A model generated the notes under the pieces. The model was given only the letters and a program-made list of their open reading frames with translations, was not told the origin of the DNA and made no database searches. 49,618 bases of DNA from DATNIB01 sp035604685 (GTDB lineage: Bacteria; Actinomycetota; Acidimicrobiia; Acidimicrobiales; RAAP-2): contig DATNIB010000029.1 of NCBI GenBank assembly GCA_035604685.1, forward strand, positions 1 through 49,618. Reading direction: 5' to 3'. Below are positions 1 through 10,334 of the stretch, in pieces; position 1 is the stretch's first letter; each line of letters opens with the position of its first letter. The position numbers and the translations under genes were made by a program.

Positions 1-2
1 GA

Positions 3-1346
3 CGGCGCGGGCCGGCGACGAGGAACTCAGTCGCTCCTTCCGGTGCCAGCCGCTCTCGATCCGATACTCGGCCGGAGCGGTCAGGGAGCTGGTCGCCCAA
101 GAGCCGGCCGGTCGGTCCCGGCGCCCGACGTACCGGGCGCCCGCCTGCGGCTTCGAGAGATCGCCCGGGCGGTCCCGTTCGGCGTTCGAGCGATCCGAGT
201 CGCAGCCGTTCGGAGGGTCGACCGGAGCGCTCAGGGGAGTGGGTTCCGAGCGGGCGGTCCGGCGGCCCGGCTGGCCCCACCGCGCGTCCCTCTCCACGAG
301 GGTCGGGTTTCGCCAGAGCCGCCGGCCCTGACCGCCGACCCGGCCAACGAGGGCGCACACCAGCGCGCGATGCCCGGCGCGGTCGGGAGAAATCTGAGTC
401 GCCCACCCATGCGACGTGGTCCCCACAAGCACCCCGCTGGGGCAACGTGGCTCGGCGGGGCGCTCAGGCGATCCGCAACGACGCGCCGCCTGGACCTGAC
501 CGAGAAGCACAGCGACCGTCGGCGCGCAGACGACCCGAACCCATGGACGAGTGGGTGCGCTCGGATTCCCCGCAACCAACCGACGTTTCGGACACCGCCC
601 CCGCCGTCAGGCGGCGCCCGCCGCGCACACTTCCGCCCGAAGTGGCCTCCGAGATCCGCCGCAAGGCTGACACCGCGACGGCTCGTCAGCGCGAAGCCCT
701 CGTCGAGAAGATGCAGCAAGCGGTCGCGGCGTACGAACGAGGGAGGGTGCAAGAAGCTGGGCGCCTCGCCAGAGCGGTAGCCGACATCGTGCCCACCGTC
801 GCCGAGGTTCGCCGGCTGGCGGGTCTGGCCTCCTACCGAGAGGGCCGCTGGCGCCAGGCAGTGATCCAGCTCGAGGCGTATGCCGGACTGGGCGCAGGTC
901 TCGAGCACGTGCCGGCGCTCATGGACTGCTATCGGGCGCTCGGTCGGAAGAAGAAGGTGAACGATCTGTGGACCGCGCTCCGGGGGCAGTCTCCGAGCCC
1001 CGAAATCCTGACCGAGGCGCGCCTCGTGGTCGCCGGAGTGCTCGCCGATGGGGGGGACCTCGACGGGGCCATCTCCCTCTTGGCGGCTGCGGGAGCGGGC
1101 AAGGCGTTGCGGAACCCCGCCGATCGTCACGTCCGCCAGTGGTACGCGCTCGGCGACCTCTACGAGCGTGCCGGCGATCTACCCCGGGCACGCGAGCTCT
1201 TCGAGCGGGTCGCTCTCGCCGATCCTGAGGCCTACGACGTGGTCGAACGGCTGGACTCGCTTGGGCCGGTCCGCGCAAGAAGGCGACCGCCGCGAGCCGC
1301 GACCAGGACTCAGCCTGGCCGCGAACCACTTCGGCGCGCCCGTTAG
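3..1346 (+). CDS. Arg/Pro-rich disordered protein with C-terminal TPR-like domain (5' partial)
   Basis: The frame is open from the first bases of the window to the TAG at 1344-1346, so the gene begins upstream; 447 residues are visible. Residues 1 to about 190 are a low-complexity stretch rich in Arg, Ser, Pro and Gly with an imperfect repeat (RPERSGSW, then RPERSGEW). The rest (from about 545) is helical with TPR-like pairs: EKMQQAVAAYERGR, RWRQAVIQLEAYAGLG, GDLDGAISLLAAAG, YALGDLYERAGDLPRARELF. The family role is unknown to me; the tail may bind RNA or act as a disordered linker (inference). An annotator could start it at the ATG at 543, but the Arg-rich reading frame continues unbroken upstream, in keeping with the similar composition of the gene at the far end of the window. 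Confidence 0.7.
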   Translation, partial: RRGPATRNSVAPSGASRSRSDTRPERSGSWSPKSRPVGPGARRTGRPPAASRDRPGGPVRRSSDPSRSRSEGRPERSGEWVPSGRSGGPAGPTARPSPRGSGFARAAGPDRRPGQRGRTPARDARRGREKSESPTHATWSPQAPRWGNVARRGAQAIRNDAPPGPDREAQRPSARRRPEPMDEWVRSDSPQPTDVSDTAPAVRRRPPRTLPPEVASEIRRKADTATARQREALVEKMQQAVAAYERGRVQEAGRLARAVADIVPTVAEVRRLAGLASYREGRWRQAVIQLEAYAGLGAGLEHVPALMDCYRALGRKKKVNDLWTALRGQSPSPEILTEARLVVAGVLADGGDLDGAISLLAAAGAGKALRNPADRHVRQWYALGDLYERAGDLPRARELFERVALADPEAYDVVERLDSLGPVRARRRPPRAATRTQPGREPLRRAR

Positions 1347-1379
1347 GGTGGGATCGACCGCGACTTAGGGGAACATCCC

Positions 1380-2429
1380 ATGGACATTCCGCAGCTCCTC
1401 GGCGATGAGGCCCACTCGCTCCTGCACCACGAGTGCAAGGCCTTCCCGGCCGACGGCCTCGTCCGCCCGGGTCCCGATTTCGTGGGGAGGGTGTTCCCCG
1501 ACACGGATCGTCCACCGACCGTGCTGCGCAATCTGAGCAGCCTGTACCGTCACGGCCGCCTGGGCGGGACCGGCTACCTGTCGATCCTCCCGGTCGACCA
1601 GGGGATCGAGCACTCGGCGGCGGCGAGCTTCGCCAAGAACCCCGCCTACTTCGACCCAGTCAACCTGTGCGAGCTGGCCATCGAGGGGGACTGCAATGCC
1701 ATCGCCACGACGCTCGGCACCCTCGGAGCGGTGTCCAGGCGCTTCGTGCACCGGATTCCCTTCATCGTGAAGCTCAACCACAACGACTTCCTCCACTACC
1801 CCAACACCTACGACCAGGTGCTCTTCGCCTCCGTGCGACAGGCGGCCGATCTGGGTGCCGTCGCCGTGGGGGCCACGATTTACTTCGGGTCGCCCGAATC
1901 GGACCGGCAGCTGCACGAGGTGTCACAGGCGTTCGCCGAGGCCCACCGGCTTGGCCTATTCACCGTGCTGTGGTGCTACCTGAGGAACCCCGGATTCAAG
2001 AAGGACGGTGTGGACTACGAGGTTTCGGCAGACCTCACCGGCCAGGCCAATCACATCGGGGTCACCATCGAGGCCGACCTGATCAAGCAGAAGCAGCCGA
2101 CGACCAACGGCGGCTACACAGCGATCGGCTTCGGGCGGACGGACCCGCTCGTCTACGACCAGCTCACCACCGACCATCCGATCGATCTCACGCGTTGGCA
2201 GGTGGTCAACTGCTACGCCGGCCGGATCGGCCTCATCAACTCCGGTGGTGAGTCGAAGGGGGACAGTGACCTGGCTCAGGCCGTCCGGACCGCCGTGATC
2301 AACAAGCGAGCGGGGGGACAGGGGCTCATCGTCGGCCGGAAGTCGTTCCAGCGACCGTTGCGTGAGGGAGTCGACCTCATCCACGCCGTCCAGGACGTCT
2401 ACTTGGACGGCGCCATCACCGTCGCCTGA
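1380..2429 (+). CDS. fbaB: class I fructose-bisphosphate aldolase, FbaB/DhnA type
   Basis: A 349-residue protein, the length of the FbaB family (about 350). It catalyses reversible cleavage of fructose 1,6-bisphosphate to DHAP and glyceraldehyde 3-phosphate through a Schiff base, in the cytosol. It matches E. coli FbaB from memory nearly end to end: GTGYLSILPVDQGIEHSA (63-80), PFIVKLNHND, ADLTGQANHIG, INSGGESKGDSDL, AVINKRAGGQGLIVGRK. Lys236 in EADLIKQK is the expected Schiff-base lysine. The ATG at 1380 follows an AGGGGA ribosome site. A TAGGGT box at 1344-1349 overlaps the stop of the upstream gene and could be its -10. Together with korAB it suggests a gluconeogenic/glycolytic role near pyruvate and 2-oxoglutarate metabolism. 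Confidence 0.96.
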   Translation: MDIPQLLGDEAHSLLHHECKAFPADGLVRPGPDFVGRVFPDTDRPPTVLRNLSSLYRHGRLGGTGYLSILPVDQGIEHSAAASFAKNPAYFDPVNLCELAIEGDCNAIATTLGTLGAVSRRFVHRIPFIVKLNHNDFLHYPNTYDQVLFASVRQAADLGAVAVGATIYFGSPESDRQLHEVSQAFAEAHRLGLFTVLWCYLRNPGFKKDGVDYEVSADLTGQANHIGVTIEADLIKQKQPTTNGGYTAIGFGRTDPLVYDQLTTDHPIDLTRWQVVNCYAGRIGLINSGGESKGDSDLAQAVRTAVINKRAGGQGLIVGRKSFQRPLREGVDLIHAVQDVYLDGAITVA

Positions 2430-2466
2430 CCCACCGCCGCGCCGTAGCTCAAGCCGTCCTCGGTCC

Positions 2467-2495
2467 TTGACTCACCGCGTCCGCGCTCTTACGTT
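2467..2495 (+). promoter_or_regulatory. sigma70-type promoter for the PadR gene
   Basis: TTGACT (2467-2472), a 17-bp spacer, and TACGTT (2490-2495). The spacing is ideal and the site lies about 40 bp before the PadR start at 2538, which has its own GGGAG ribosome site. Inferred from consensus only. Confidence 0.5.
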
Positions 2496-2537
2496 TGGCG
2501 ATATACCGGACTTGGTGGGAGAGCTGAAAGAGCCGTC

Positions 2538-2855
2538 ATGAAGCCAGGGGAGCTCGGCGGGGCCACGAACCGGAGCCTCCTGGTGCTGACCAGCTTGGCG
2601 GGGGGTGCCAAGCACGGGTACGCGCTCATCCAGGACATCGCCGACTTCGCAGGCGTGAAGCTCGGACCCGGGACCCTGTACGGCGCCTTGGCCACGCTCG
2701 AACGAGCCGGCCTCGTGGTTGCGCTGCCCGCCGAGGACCGGCGTCGCCCGTACCAGATCACCCCCCAGGGCATGGTGGCGCTGGAAGGTGCGCTGAACGA
2801 GTCAGCCCGGCTGGCGAAGGTCGGTCTGCGCCGGATCGCTGGGGCATTGCCCTAA
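2538..2855 (+). CDS. PadR-family winged-helix transcriptional regulator (short form)
   Basis: 105 residues, essentially only the PadR DNA-binding domain. Visible family features are LLVLTSLAGGAKHGYAL, the recognition segment KLGPGTLYGALATLERAGLV (about 41-60) and the wing DRRRPYQITPQG. The C-terminal dimerisation domain of longer PadR proteins is reduced to one helix. It stands alone between fbaB and korA with its own promoter. Its targets cannot be read from the sequence; autoregulation or control of the following korAB genes is possible. ATG start with GGGAGAG upstream. Confidence 0.85.
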   Translation: MKPGELGGATNRSLLVLTSLAGGAKHGYALIQDIADFAGVKLGPGTLYGALATLERAGLVVALPAEDRRRPYQITPQGMVALEGALNESARLAKVGLRRIAGALP

Positions 2856-2909
2856 GGCAGTCGGTTGGCAGACGTTTCGAGCGAGCCGTTCAACCCGACC
2901 GGAGGACGG

Positions 2910-2915
2910 TATGCT
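2910..2915 (+). promoter_or_regulatory. candidate -10 of korAB
   Basis: TATGCT about 35 bp before the korA GTG. The leader carries a GGGGG ribosome site at 2941-2945. The -35 is weak (TTCAAC at 2889-2894). Confidence 0.35.
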
Positions 2916-2949
2916 CGAAGACCGAGGTTGAAGAACAACAGGGGGCAGC

Positions 2950-4823
2950 GTGGCCACCGACATAAAGCACACCACCGAGCGTTTGGACCGCGTCGTGATC
3001 CGGTTCGCCGGTGACTCCGGGGACGGGATGCAGCTCACCGGAGACCGCTTCACCACCTCGAGCGCCCTGTTCGGGAACGACCTCGCGACCTTCCCGGACT
3101 TCCCGGCCGAGATCCGGGCCCCGGCCGGCACCCTGGCCGGCGTCTCGGCTTTCCAGGTCCACATCTCGGACCACGACATCGTGACGCCGGGTGACGAGCC
3201 GAGCGTGCTCATCGCCATGAATCCCGCGGCCCTGCAAAGCAACATCGGGCTCCTGCCGCAGGGAGCCACGCTGCTCGTGAACATCGACTCGTTCGACGAG
3301 CGCAACCTGACCAAGGCCGGGTACGCGACGAACCCCCTCCACGACGGCTCGCTTTCCGCGTACAAGGTCTACGAGGTCCCGATGACCTCGATCACCCAGG
3401 AGGTCTGCAAGGAGGCGGGTGTCAAGCCCCGCGACGCCGAACGTTCCAAGAACTTCTTCGCCTTGGGCCTCGTGAGTTGGCTCTACACGCGGCCCACCGA
3501 GCCGACGATCGAGTGGATCACGAAGCGCTTCGGAAACACGCCGGCGGTGGCGGAGGCCAACACCCGGGCGTTCCGCGCCGGTTACGACTTCGGGGAGACG
3601 GCCGAGCTGTTCGAGTCGAACTACGAGGTGCAGCCCGCGCCCTTCGCCCCGGGCGAATACGTCCAGGTCACCGGGAACCAGGCTCTCGCCTGGGGCCTGA
3701 TCGCGGCGGCGCGCCTCGCCGGTCTGCCGCTCTTCTTGGGGAGCTACCCGATCACCCCGGCGTCCGACATCCTCCACGAGCTGTCGCGCCGCAAGGAGTT
3801 CGGGGTGCGCACCTTCCAGGCCGAGGACGAGATCGCCGGCGTGGGTGCCGCGCTGGGCGCGTCCTTCGGAGGCTCGCTGGGTGTCACGACCACCAGCGGG
3901 CCCGGTCTCGACCTCAAGTCCGAGACCATCGGTCTCGGCATCAACCTGGAGCTGCCGCTCATCGTCGTCGACGTCCAGCGCGGTGGTCCCTCGACCGGGC
4001 TCCCGACCAAGACCGAGCAGGCCGACCTGCTGCACGCCATGTTCGGGCGCCATGGGGAGGCACCGGTGCCGATCCTGGCCGCCCGCACGCCTTCGCACTG
4101 CTTCGAGACGGCGATCGAGGCGGCACGCCTCGCGATCAAGTACCGCACGCCGGTCATCCTGCTCTCCGACGGCTATCTGGCCAACGGGGCCGAGCCGTGG
4201 CTCCTTCCCGACCTCGACACGCTCGCCCCCATTGACCCCGCCTTCGCCAGCGAGACCAACCACACGGCGGCTGACGGGTCGGAGGTCTTCTGGCCGTACA
4301 TCCGTAACCCCGAGACCCTGGCCCGGCCGTGGGCCCCGCCGGGTCTCCCCGGGCTCGAGCACCGCATCGGCGGGCTGGAGAAGGCCGACGGCAGCGGCAA
4401 CGTTGACTACGACGGGATCAACCACGAGACGATGGTGCACCTGCGCGCCGACAAGATCGCCGGGATCGCGAAGGACATCCCGGCCCTAGAGGTCGACGAC
4501 GCCACGGGCGACGCCCAGCTGCTCGTGATCGGGTGGGGTTCGACCTATGGCGCCATCGTCGCCGCCGTCCGCCGGGTCCGGGCGAGGGGGCTCTCGGTCG
4601 CCCACGCCCACCTGGACCACCTGAACCCGTTCCCGGCCAACCTGGGAGAGGTGCTCGGTCGCTACCGACAGTTCCTCGTCCCCGAGATCAACCTGGGCCA
4701 GCTGTGCCGCCTGCTGCGCGCCGACTTCCTCGTCGACGCGCAGACGCTCAGCAAGGTCCAGGGCGTGCCCTTCCGGGCCGGAGAGATCGAGGCAGCCATC
4801 GTGAAGATGCTCGAAGGAGCGCA

Positions 4824-4827
<4 letters not shown>
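2950..4827 (+). CDS. korA: 2-oxoacid:acceptor oxidoreductase subunit alpha (gamma-alpha fusion, KorA-like)
   Basis: 625 residues in the fused gamma-alpha layout usual for bacterial 2-oxoglutarate:ferredoxin oxidoreductase. The N-terminal gamma domain (about 10-190) opens with RFAGDSGDGMQLTGDRF. The alpha/pyrimidine domain follows, with NQALAWGLIAAARLAG, YPITPASDILHEL and the acceptor-loop segment TTTSGPGLDLKSETIGLG, then VQRGGPSTGLPTKTEQADL. The enzyme oxidatively decarboxylates a 2-oxoacid to acyl-CoA and reduces ferredoxin. The GTG start at 2950 follows GGGGGC. The stop overlaps the korB ATG (ATGA), so the two are translationally coupled. Substrate preference for 2-oxoglutarate is inferred from the family. 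Confidence 0.93.
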
Positions 4828-5846
<1,019 letters not shown>

Positions 5847-5863
5847 CCGGTTCGATCGGCGGT

Positions 5864-7057
5864 TCAGGATGCGAGGATCCGGAACACCATCCCGGTCCGG
5901 GGCTTGGGGCTGAAATAGGTCGTCTTGGGCGGCATGCGCCGGCGCCCCTCGGCCCACCCTGCGATCTGGGCGACGGTGACCGGTCGGAGCAGCAGCACCG
6001 CTTCGGCCTCGCCGCTCCGCAATGAGGCCAGCGCCTCCTGCCAGGAGTGCTTGTGCGTGCTGGTGGCCTTGGGCAAGGCCTCCAGCGCCGCCGAAACGAG
6101 ACTCGAGTCGAGGTCGCTCCCGATGGCCTCGGCGGCACCGGGCCGGGGCAGGAGCAGGTAGGCCCCCTCGGCCGTGATCAGCGCCAACGACTGGGACTCG
6201 CCGAGCGCGCTCACCACGCGGTCGCTCGAGTCCCCGGCGTGCACGACCTCGAAGGTGGAGGCGAGCACCGCGGGAAGATCGGTGCGCGGCGGGAGCCCGC
6301 TCAGCGCCCGGTGGATCGGCCCGACGGTGAGCTGGTCCTCGGAGAGCTCCACGACGAACGCCATGATGAGGTCGTGGTCCCCGGGCGCGTCCCCGTGGGC
6401 CGCTCGCACGTCGCGCCGGTACCGGCGGGCGGTCTCGTAGCGGTGGTGGCCGTCGGCCACCACGACCGGCGCCGAGCCCACGGCGCCCGAGATCGCGGCG
6501 ATTGCCGCGGGGTCGGATTGCACCCACAGCTGGTGTCGCACGCCATCGTCGTCCAGGACGTCGATGACCGGGGGACCGGCGGGTGCGAGCGCGTCCGACA
6601 CACCGGGGGCGAGGGAGAGCCCCCAGATGGGGGAGAGGTTGGCGCGAGTGGCGGCGAGCAGGTCGTAGCGGTCGCTCTTCGGCTTCGGCATGGTCTCTTC
6701 GTGCGGGAGGACGTCGTCGCCCTCTTCGTCGATGCCCAGGGCACCGATGACGCCCGTCGACCGCGCGCCCTCGGGCGTGATCATGCGGTACGGGTAGAAC
6801 GCCCGCGCCGGCTCCGCGCGCACGATCCCTTCGGCCTGCCAGTCGGCGAGGAGCTGGGCCGCCACCTGGTAGCGGTCGAGGCTCGCCCGCAGGTCGGCCT
6901 CCGGCAGCTCGACGTGCACCGCATTGGCGGCGTGCCGTCCGGCCAGCCGGGCCCGTTCCGGGGGTTCGATGACGTCGTAGGGCGGGGCGATCACCTGGTC
7001 CAGGTGGACCACGGTTGGGTCGTAGCGCAGGCCGACAAAGGGCTCGAAACGGGGCAC
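5864..7057 (-). CDS. DUF1015 family protein
   Basis: 397 residues from the GTG at 7057 (protein begins VPRFEPFVGLRYDP). Family landmarks are IAPPYDVI, AFYPYRMI, VIDVLDDDGVRHQLWV and ADGHHRYETARRYR (about 192-205). The GHHRY motif resembles the phosphate-binding motif of ParB-like nucleotide-binding proteins, so nucleotide or phosphoryl chemistry is plausible, but I know no firm function. The frame is open upstream to 7636, but that is a shadow over the phosphatidyltransferase gene. It converges with korB, with 17 bp between the stops. Confidence 0.85.
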   Translation of the reverse strand: MPRFEPFVGLRYDPTVVHLDQVIAPPYDVIEPPERARLAGRHAANAVHVELPEADLRASLDRYQVAAQLLADWQAEGIVRAEPARAFYPYRMITPEGARSTGVIGALGIDEEGDDVLPHEETMPKPKSDRYDLLAATRANLSPIWGLSLAPGVSDALAPAGPPVIDVLDDDGVRHQLWVQSDPAAIAAISGAVGSAPVVVADGHHRYETARRYRRDVRAAHGDAPGDHDLIMAFVVELSEDQLTVGPIHRALSGLPPRTDLPAVLASTFEVVHAGDSSDRVVSALGESQSLALITAEGAYLLLPRPGAAEAIGSDLDSSLVSAALEALPKATSTHKHSWQEALASLRSGEAEAVLLLRPVTVAQIAGWAEGRRRMPPKTTYFSPKPRTGMVFRILAS

Positions 7058-7147
7058 CGCGCCACTCTGGCACACGCCCGCGCGAGCCCCGGCCGGTCGG
7101 TCGCAGCCGGCGCGCCGAACCAACGCCGGTCGGCAGGTGGCCGACCG

Positions 7148-7153
7148 TAGACT
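7148..7153 (+). promoter_or_regulatory. -10 box of a leaderless promoter
   Basis: TAGACT followed by 6 nt and then the GTG at 7160. There is no room for a ribosome-binding site, so the mRNA is probably leaderless. Confidence 0.5.
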
Positions 7154-7159
7154 CGGCGC

Positions 7160-7807
7160 GTGGCTTCCCCGGGGGCTCCCCCGCACCCCGATTCCGATGC
7201 CGAGGTGGGCCTCGATCGGGTGCTCACGGCACCGAACGTGATCACGATGATCCGGCTGCTCTGCCTCCCGCTCTTCCTCTGGCTGCTCTTCGGGGCGCAC
7301 CGGCAGGCGCTGGCCGCCTGGCTGCTCGCCGTCCTCGGCGCCACCGACTGGATCGACGGGTTCGTCGCCCGTCGCTGGCACCAGGTGTCGACGCTCGGCA
7401 AGGTGCTCGACCCCGTGGCCGACCGGCTGCTGGTCGGCACCGCGGTCATCGCGGTGATCGTCCACGGCGCCGTCCCCTTGTGGTTCGGCCTGGCGACCAT
7501 CGTGCGCGAGCTGCTGGTGGCCGGGTGCACGCTGTTGCTCGCCTCGCTCGGCGCCCGTCGCATCGACGTGCTGTGGGTCGGCAAGGCCGGGACGTTCGGC
7601 CTGATGTTCGCCTACCCCGCCTTCCTCTGGGGCCATGGGACGGCGGGGTGGCAGGATCCGGTGCGGATATTCGCCTGGGTGGCGGGCATCGGTGGGTTGA
7701 CGCTCGCCTGGGTGGCCGCGTTCTCCTACGTGGGTCCGGCCCGACGGGCCCTCCTCGAGGGGCGGGCCGGCCGCCGGCGGGTGGACGACGGGATGGTGGG
7801 CGCGTGA
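7160..7807 (+). CDS. pgsA: CDP-alcohol phosphatidyltransferase, PgsA-like
   Basis: 215 residues with about four to five membrane segments. The CDP-alcohol phosphotransferase signature is complete: DGFVARRWHQVSTLGKVLD then PVADR (about 72-95), i.e. DGxxAR, 8 residues, GxxxDxxxD. It transfers a phosphatidyl group from CDP-diacylglycerol to an alcohol in the membrane; glycerol 3-phosphate (PgsA) is the likeliest acceptor by length and by the TAPNVITMIRLL opening, but other acceptors cannot be excluded. GTG start supported by the adjacent -10 box. Its stop overlaps the GTG of the next gene (GTGA), so the two genes are co-transcribed. Confidence 0.88.
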   Translation: MASPGAPPHPDSDAEVGLDRVLTAPNVITMIRLLCLPLFLWLLFGAHRQALAAWLLAVLGATDWIDGFVARRWHQVSTLGKVLDPVADRLLVGTAVIAVIVHGAVPLWFGLATIVRELLVAGCTLLLASLGARRIDVLWVGKAGTFGLMFAYPAFLWGHGTAGWQDPVRIFAWVAGIGGLTLAWVAAFSYVGPARRALLEGRAGRRRVDDGMVGA

Positions 7808-10314
7808 AGGCAGTGATCATGGCGGGCGGCGAGGGCACCCGCCTGCGGCCGCTCACCTCCAACCAGCCCAAGCCGATGTTGCCGATGGCCAACCGGCCGA
7901 TGATGGAGCACGTCATCCGGCTGCTGCGCCACCACGGGTTCACCGACATCGTGGTGACCGTGGCCTTCATGGCCAACGCGATCCGCGCCTACTTCGGCGA
8001 CGGGTCCGAGCTCGGCGTCCGGATGGTCTACGCGACCGAGGAATCCCCGCTCGGCACGGCCGGCTCCGTGCTCAACGCGCGCGACGAGCTCGACGAGCGC
8101 TTCCTCGTCATCTCGGGCGACGTGCTGACCGACGTCGACCTGAGCGCCATCGTCGCCTTCCACGAGTCCAAGGGGGCGCTCGCCACGATCGCGCTCCAGT
8201 CGGTCGAGAACCCCGTCGAATTCGGCATCGTGATTACCGACGAGGACGGCGCGGTCGAACGTTTCTTGGAGAAGCCCACCTGGGGGCAGGTCTTCAGCGA
8301 CACCATCAACACCGGCATCTACGTCCTCGAGCCCGAGATCTTCGACTTCATCGCGCCCAACGAGGTGGCCGACTTCTCGAGCGACGTGTTCCCGGCCGCG
8401 CTGGCGGCCGGACGGCCGATCTATGGCTACGTGGCCGCCGGCTACTGGGAGGACGTCGGCACGACCGAGGCCTACCTGAAGGCGCACCGCGACATCATGG
8501 ACGAACGCGTCGCCGTCGACATCGACGGCTTCGAGCTGCGCCCCGGGGTCTGGCTGGGCAAGGACTCGACCATCGACCCGAGCGCCAAGGTCAGCGGCCC
8601 GGCCATCATCGGCGACAACTGCTCGGTCGGACCGAGCGTCGTCATCGGGCCCTACACCACGCTCGGAGCCAACGTCCGCATCGCCGACGGGGCCGAGCTC
8701 GAGCACTCCACCGTGAACGACAACTGCTACCTCGGCGTCGGCGTCCGGGTGGAGGGGTCGGTCGTCGGACGGTCCTGCGATCTGCGGCGCGGCGCCCGCT
8801 GCGAGCCCGGCTCGGTGCTCGGCGAGAGCTGCCTGATCGGGGTGCACGCAGAGGTCCGGGCGGGCGTCCGGGTGTATCCGTTCAAGACGGTCGAGGCCGG
8901 CGCGGTGGTGAACTCGTCCATCGTCTGGGAGTCGACCGGGCAGCGGTCCCTCTTCGGGCGCGAGGGGGTGCGGGGGATCGCCAACGTCGACATCAGCCCG
9001 GAGCTGGCGGTGCGCCTGTCCATGGCCTGGGCGTCGACGCTCGACCGCGGGTCCCACGTGAGTGCGTCGCGCGACACCAGCCGCACGGCCCGGGTGTTGA
9101 AGCGGGCGATCATGGTCGGCTGCAATGCGGCCGGTGTGAACGTGGGGGACCTCGAGGTGGCCACGATCCCGGTGACCCGCCACCAGGTGCGGAACTCGGG
9201 CAGCCGCGGCGGGGTGACCGTCCGCCTGGCCGCCGACGATCCACAGTCGGTCGTCATCCGCTTCTTCGACGCCAACGGGCTGGACATCGACGAGGGCGCC
9301 CAGCGCAAGATCGAGCGCCTCTACCACCGCGAGGAGTTCCGGCGGGTGCTCGCCCGCGACATCGGCGACATCGACTTCCCGGCGCGCGCGGTCGAGCAGT
9401 ACACGGCCGATCTGATGGCGGCCGTCGACCTCTCGGTGGCCCGGGCGGCGGGGTTGAAGCTGGTGCTCGACCTCTCCTACGGCTCGGCCAGCTTCGTCAT
9501 GCCGAACCTCCTGGCCAAGCTCGACGCCGACGTGCTGGTGGTCAACCCCTACGCGCAGACGCCCGGCATGATGGGGGTCGAGCGCGCCGCCAACGCGGCT
9601 CGCCTGGCCGAGCTCGTCGTCGCCTCGGGCGCGCAGCTGGGCGCGCTGGTCGACGCGGACGGCGAGCGCCTGACCATCGTGGACGACGCCGGCACCGTGC
9701 TCTCCGACCAGCAGGCGCTGCTCGTCCTGCTGCGCCTGGTCATCGCCACCGAGCCCGCTCCCCGGATCGCGCTCCCGGTCGGGGTGAGCAGCGCCGCCGA
9801 GGCCATCTGCCAGGAGGCGGGCGCGCCCCTGACCTTCACCAAGCGTTCCTCGGCGCACCTGATGGAGATCGCGGCCGGCCAGGGCATCTCCTTCGCCGCC
9901 AGCCAGGATGGCGGGTTCCTGTGGCCCGACTTCCTCCCCGCCTACGACGCGGCCGCCACCCTGGCCAAGCTGGTGAGCCTCCTCGCCACCACCGGCCAGT
10001 CGCTCTCGGCTCTCGTCCGTTCGCTGCCCCCGGTCCACATCGCGCACGAGACCATCGCCATGCCCTGGGAGCAGACCGGGCTCGTCATGCGCACGCTGGT
10101 CGAGGGGCTGAGCGACCGGGAGCTCATGCTGGTCGACGGGGTGAAGGTGGCCGACGGAGACGGCTGGGCGCTGGTCTTGCCCGATCCCGAGGAGCCGGTG
10201 ATGCACGTCTGGGCGGAGGGCTCGAGCGACGCCGGAGCCTGGGCGCGGGCCGCCCAGTATGTGGACCGGTTGATCCAGGTCCCGCGCGAGGGGTCGGCCG
10301 TCCCGGCCCCCTGA
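7804..10314 (+). CDS. NDP-sugar pyrophosphorylase (mannose-1-phosphate guanylyltransferase-like) fused to a degenerate phosphomannomutase domain
   Basis: 836 residues. N-terminal nucleotidyltransferase with MAGGEGTRLRPLT and KPMLPMANRPMMEH (about 4-40), DVLTDVDL and GTTEAYL. Left-handed beta-helix hexapeptide repeats follow (about 245-370: DNCSVGPSVVIGPYTTLGAN). From about 380 there is a phosphohexomutase-like fold. In that part the catalytic phosphoserine loop (normally TASHNP) reads SGSRGGVTVRLAADD, and the metal site (normally DGDGDR) reads DADGER (617-622), so mutase activity is doubtful. Such 830-residue fusions are common in actinobacteria and are annotated as mannose-1-phosphate guanylyltransferases. 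Likely role: GDP-mannose or another NDP-sugar for glycans. Coupled to the PgsA-like gene. Confidence 0.88.
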   Translation: MKAVIMAGGEGTRLRPLTSNQPKPMLPMANRPMMEHVIRLLRHHGFTDIVVTVAFMANAIRAYFGDGSELGVRMVYATEESPLGTAGSVLNARDELDERFLVISGDVLTDVDLSAIVAFHESKGALATIALQSVENPVEFGIVITDEDGAVERFLEKPTWGQVFSDTINTGIYVLEPEIFDFIAPNEVADFSSDVFPAALAAGRPIYGYVAAGYWEDVGTTEAYLKAHRDIMDERVAVDIDGFELRPGVWLGKDSTIDPSAKVSGPAIIGDNCSVGPSVVIGPYTTLGANVRIADGAELEHSTVNDNCYLGVGVRVEGSVVGRSCDLRRGARCEPGSVLGESCLIGVHAEVRAGVRVYPFKTVEAGAVVNSSIVWESTGQRSLFGREGVRGIANVDISPELAVRLSMAWASTLDRGSHVSASRDTSRTARVLKRAIMVGCNAAGVNVGDLEVATIPVTRHQVRNSGSRGGVTVRLAADDPQSVVIRFFDANGLDIDEGAQRKIERLYHREEFRRVLARDIGDIDFPARAVEQYTADLMAAVDLSVARAAGLKLVLDLSYGSASFVMPNLLAKLDADVLVVNPYAQTPGMMGVERAANAARLAELVVASGAQLGALVDADGERLTIVDDAGTVLSDQQALLVLLRLVIATEPAPRIALPVGVSSAAEAICQEAGAPLTFTKRSSAHLMEIAAGQGISFAASQDGGFLWPDFLPAYDAAATLAKLVSLLATTGQSLSALVRSLPPVHIAHETIAMPWEQTGLVMRTLVEGLSDRELMLVDGVKVADGDGWALVLPDPEEPVMHVWAEGSSDAGAWARAAQYVDRLIQVPREGSAVPAP

Positions 10315-10331
10315 ACGGGCGCGGGCCGTTC
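10313..10331 (+). terminator. short hairpin after the nucleotidyltransferase gene
   Basis: Arms GAACGG and CCGTTC with a 7-nt loop, lying between the stop and the gcvH -10 box. No T tract. A weak terminator candidate. Confidence 0.3.
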
Positions 10332-10334
10332 CGG

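Noticed and set aside
43..780. A 245-residue open frame on + at the window start.
   Set aside because: It is offset from the frame that leads into the TPR-like region and has no domain; the open frame from position 3 explains the composition better.
2436..2512. A tRNA-like start (GCCGTAGCTCAA).
   Set aside because: No T-arm GTTCGA or acceptor pairing follows; no tRNA was found anywhere in the window.
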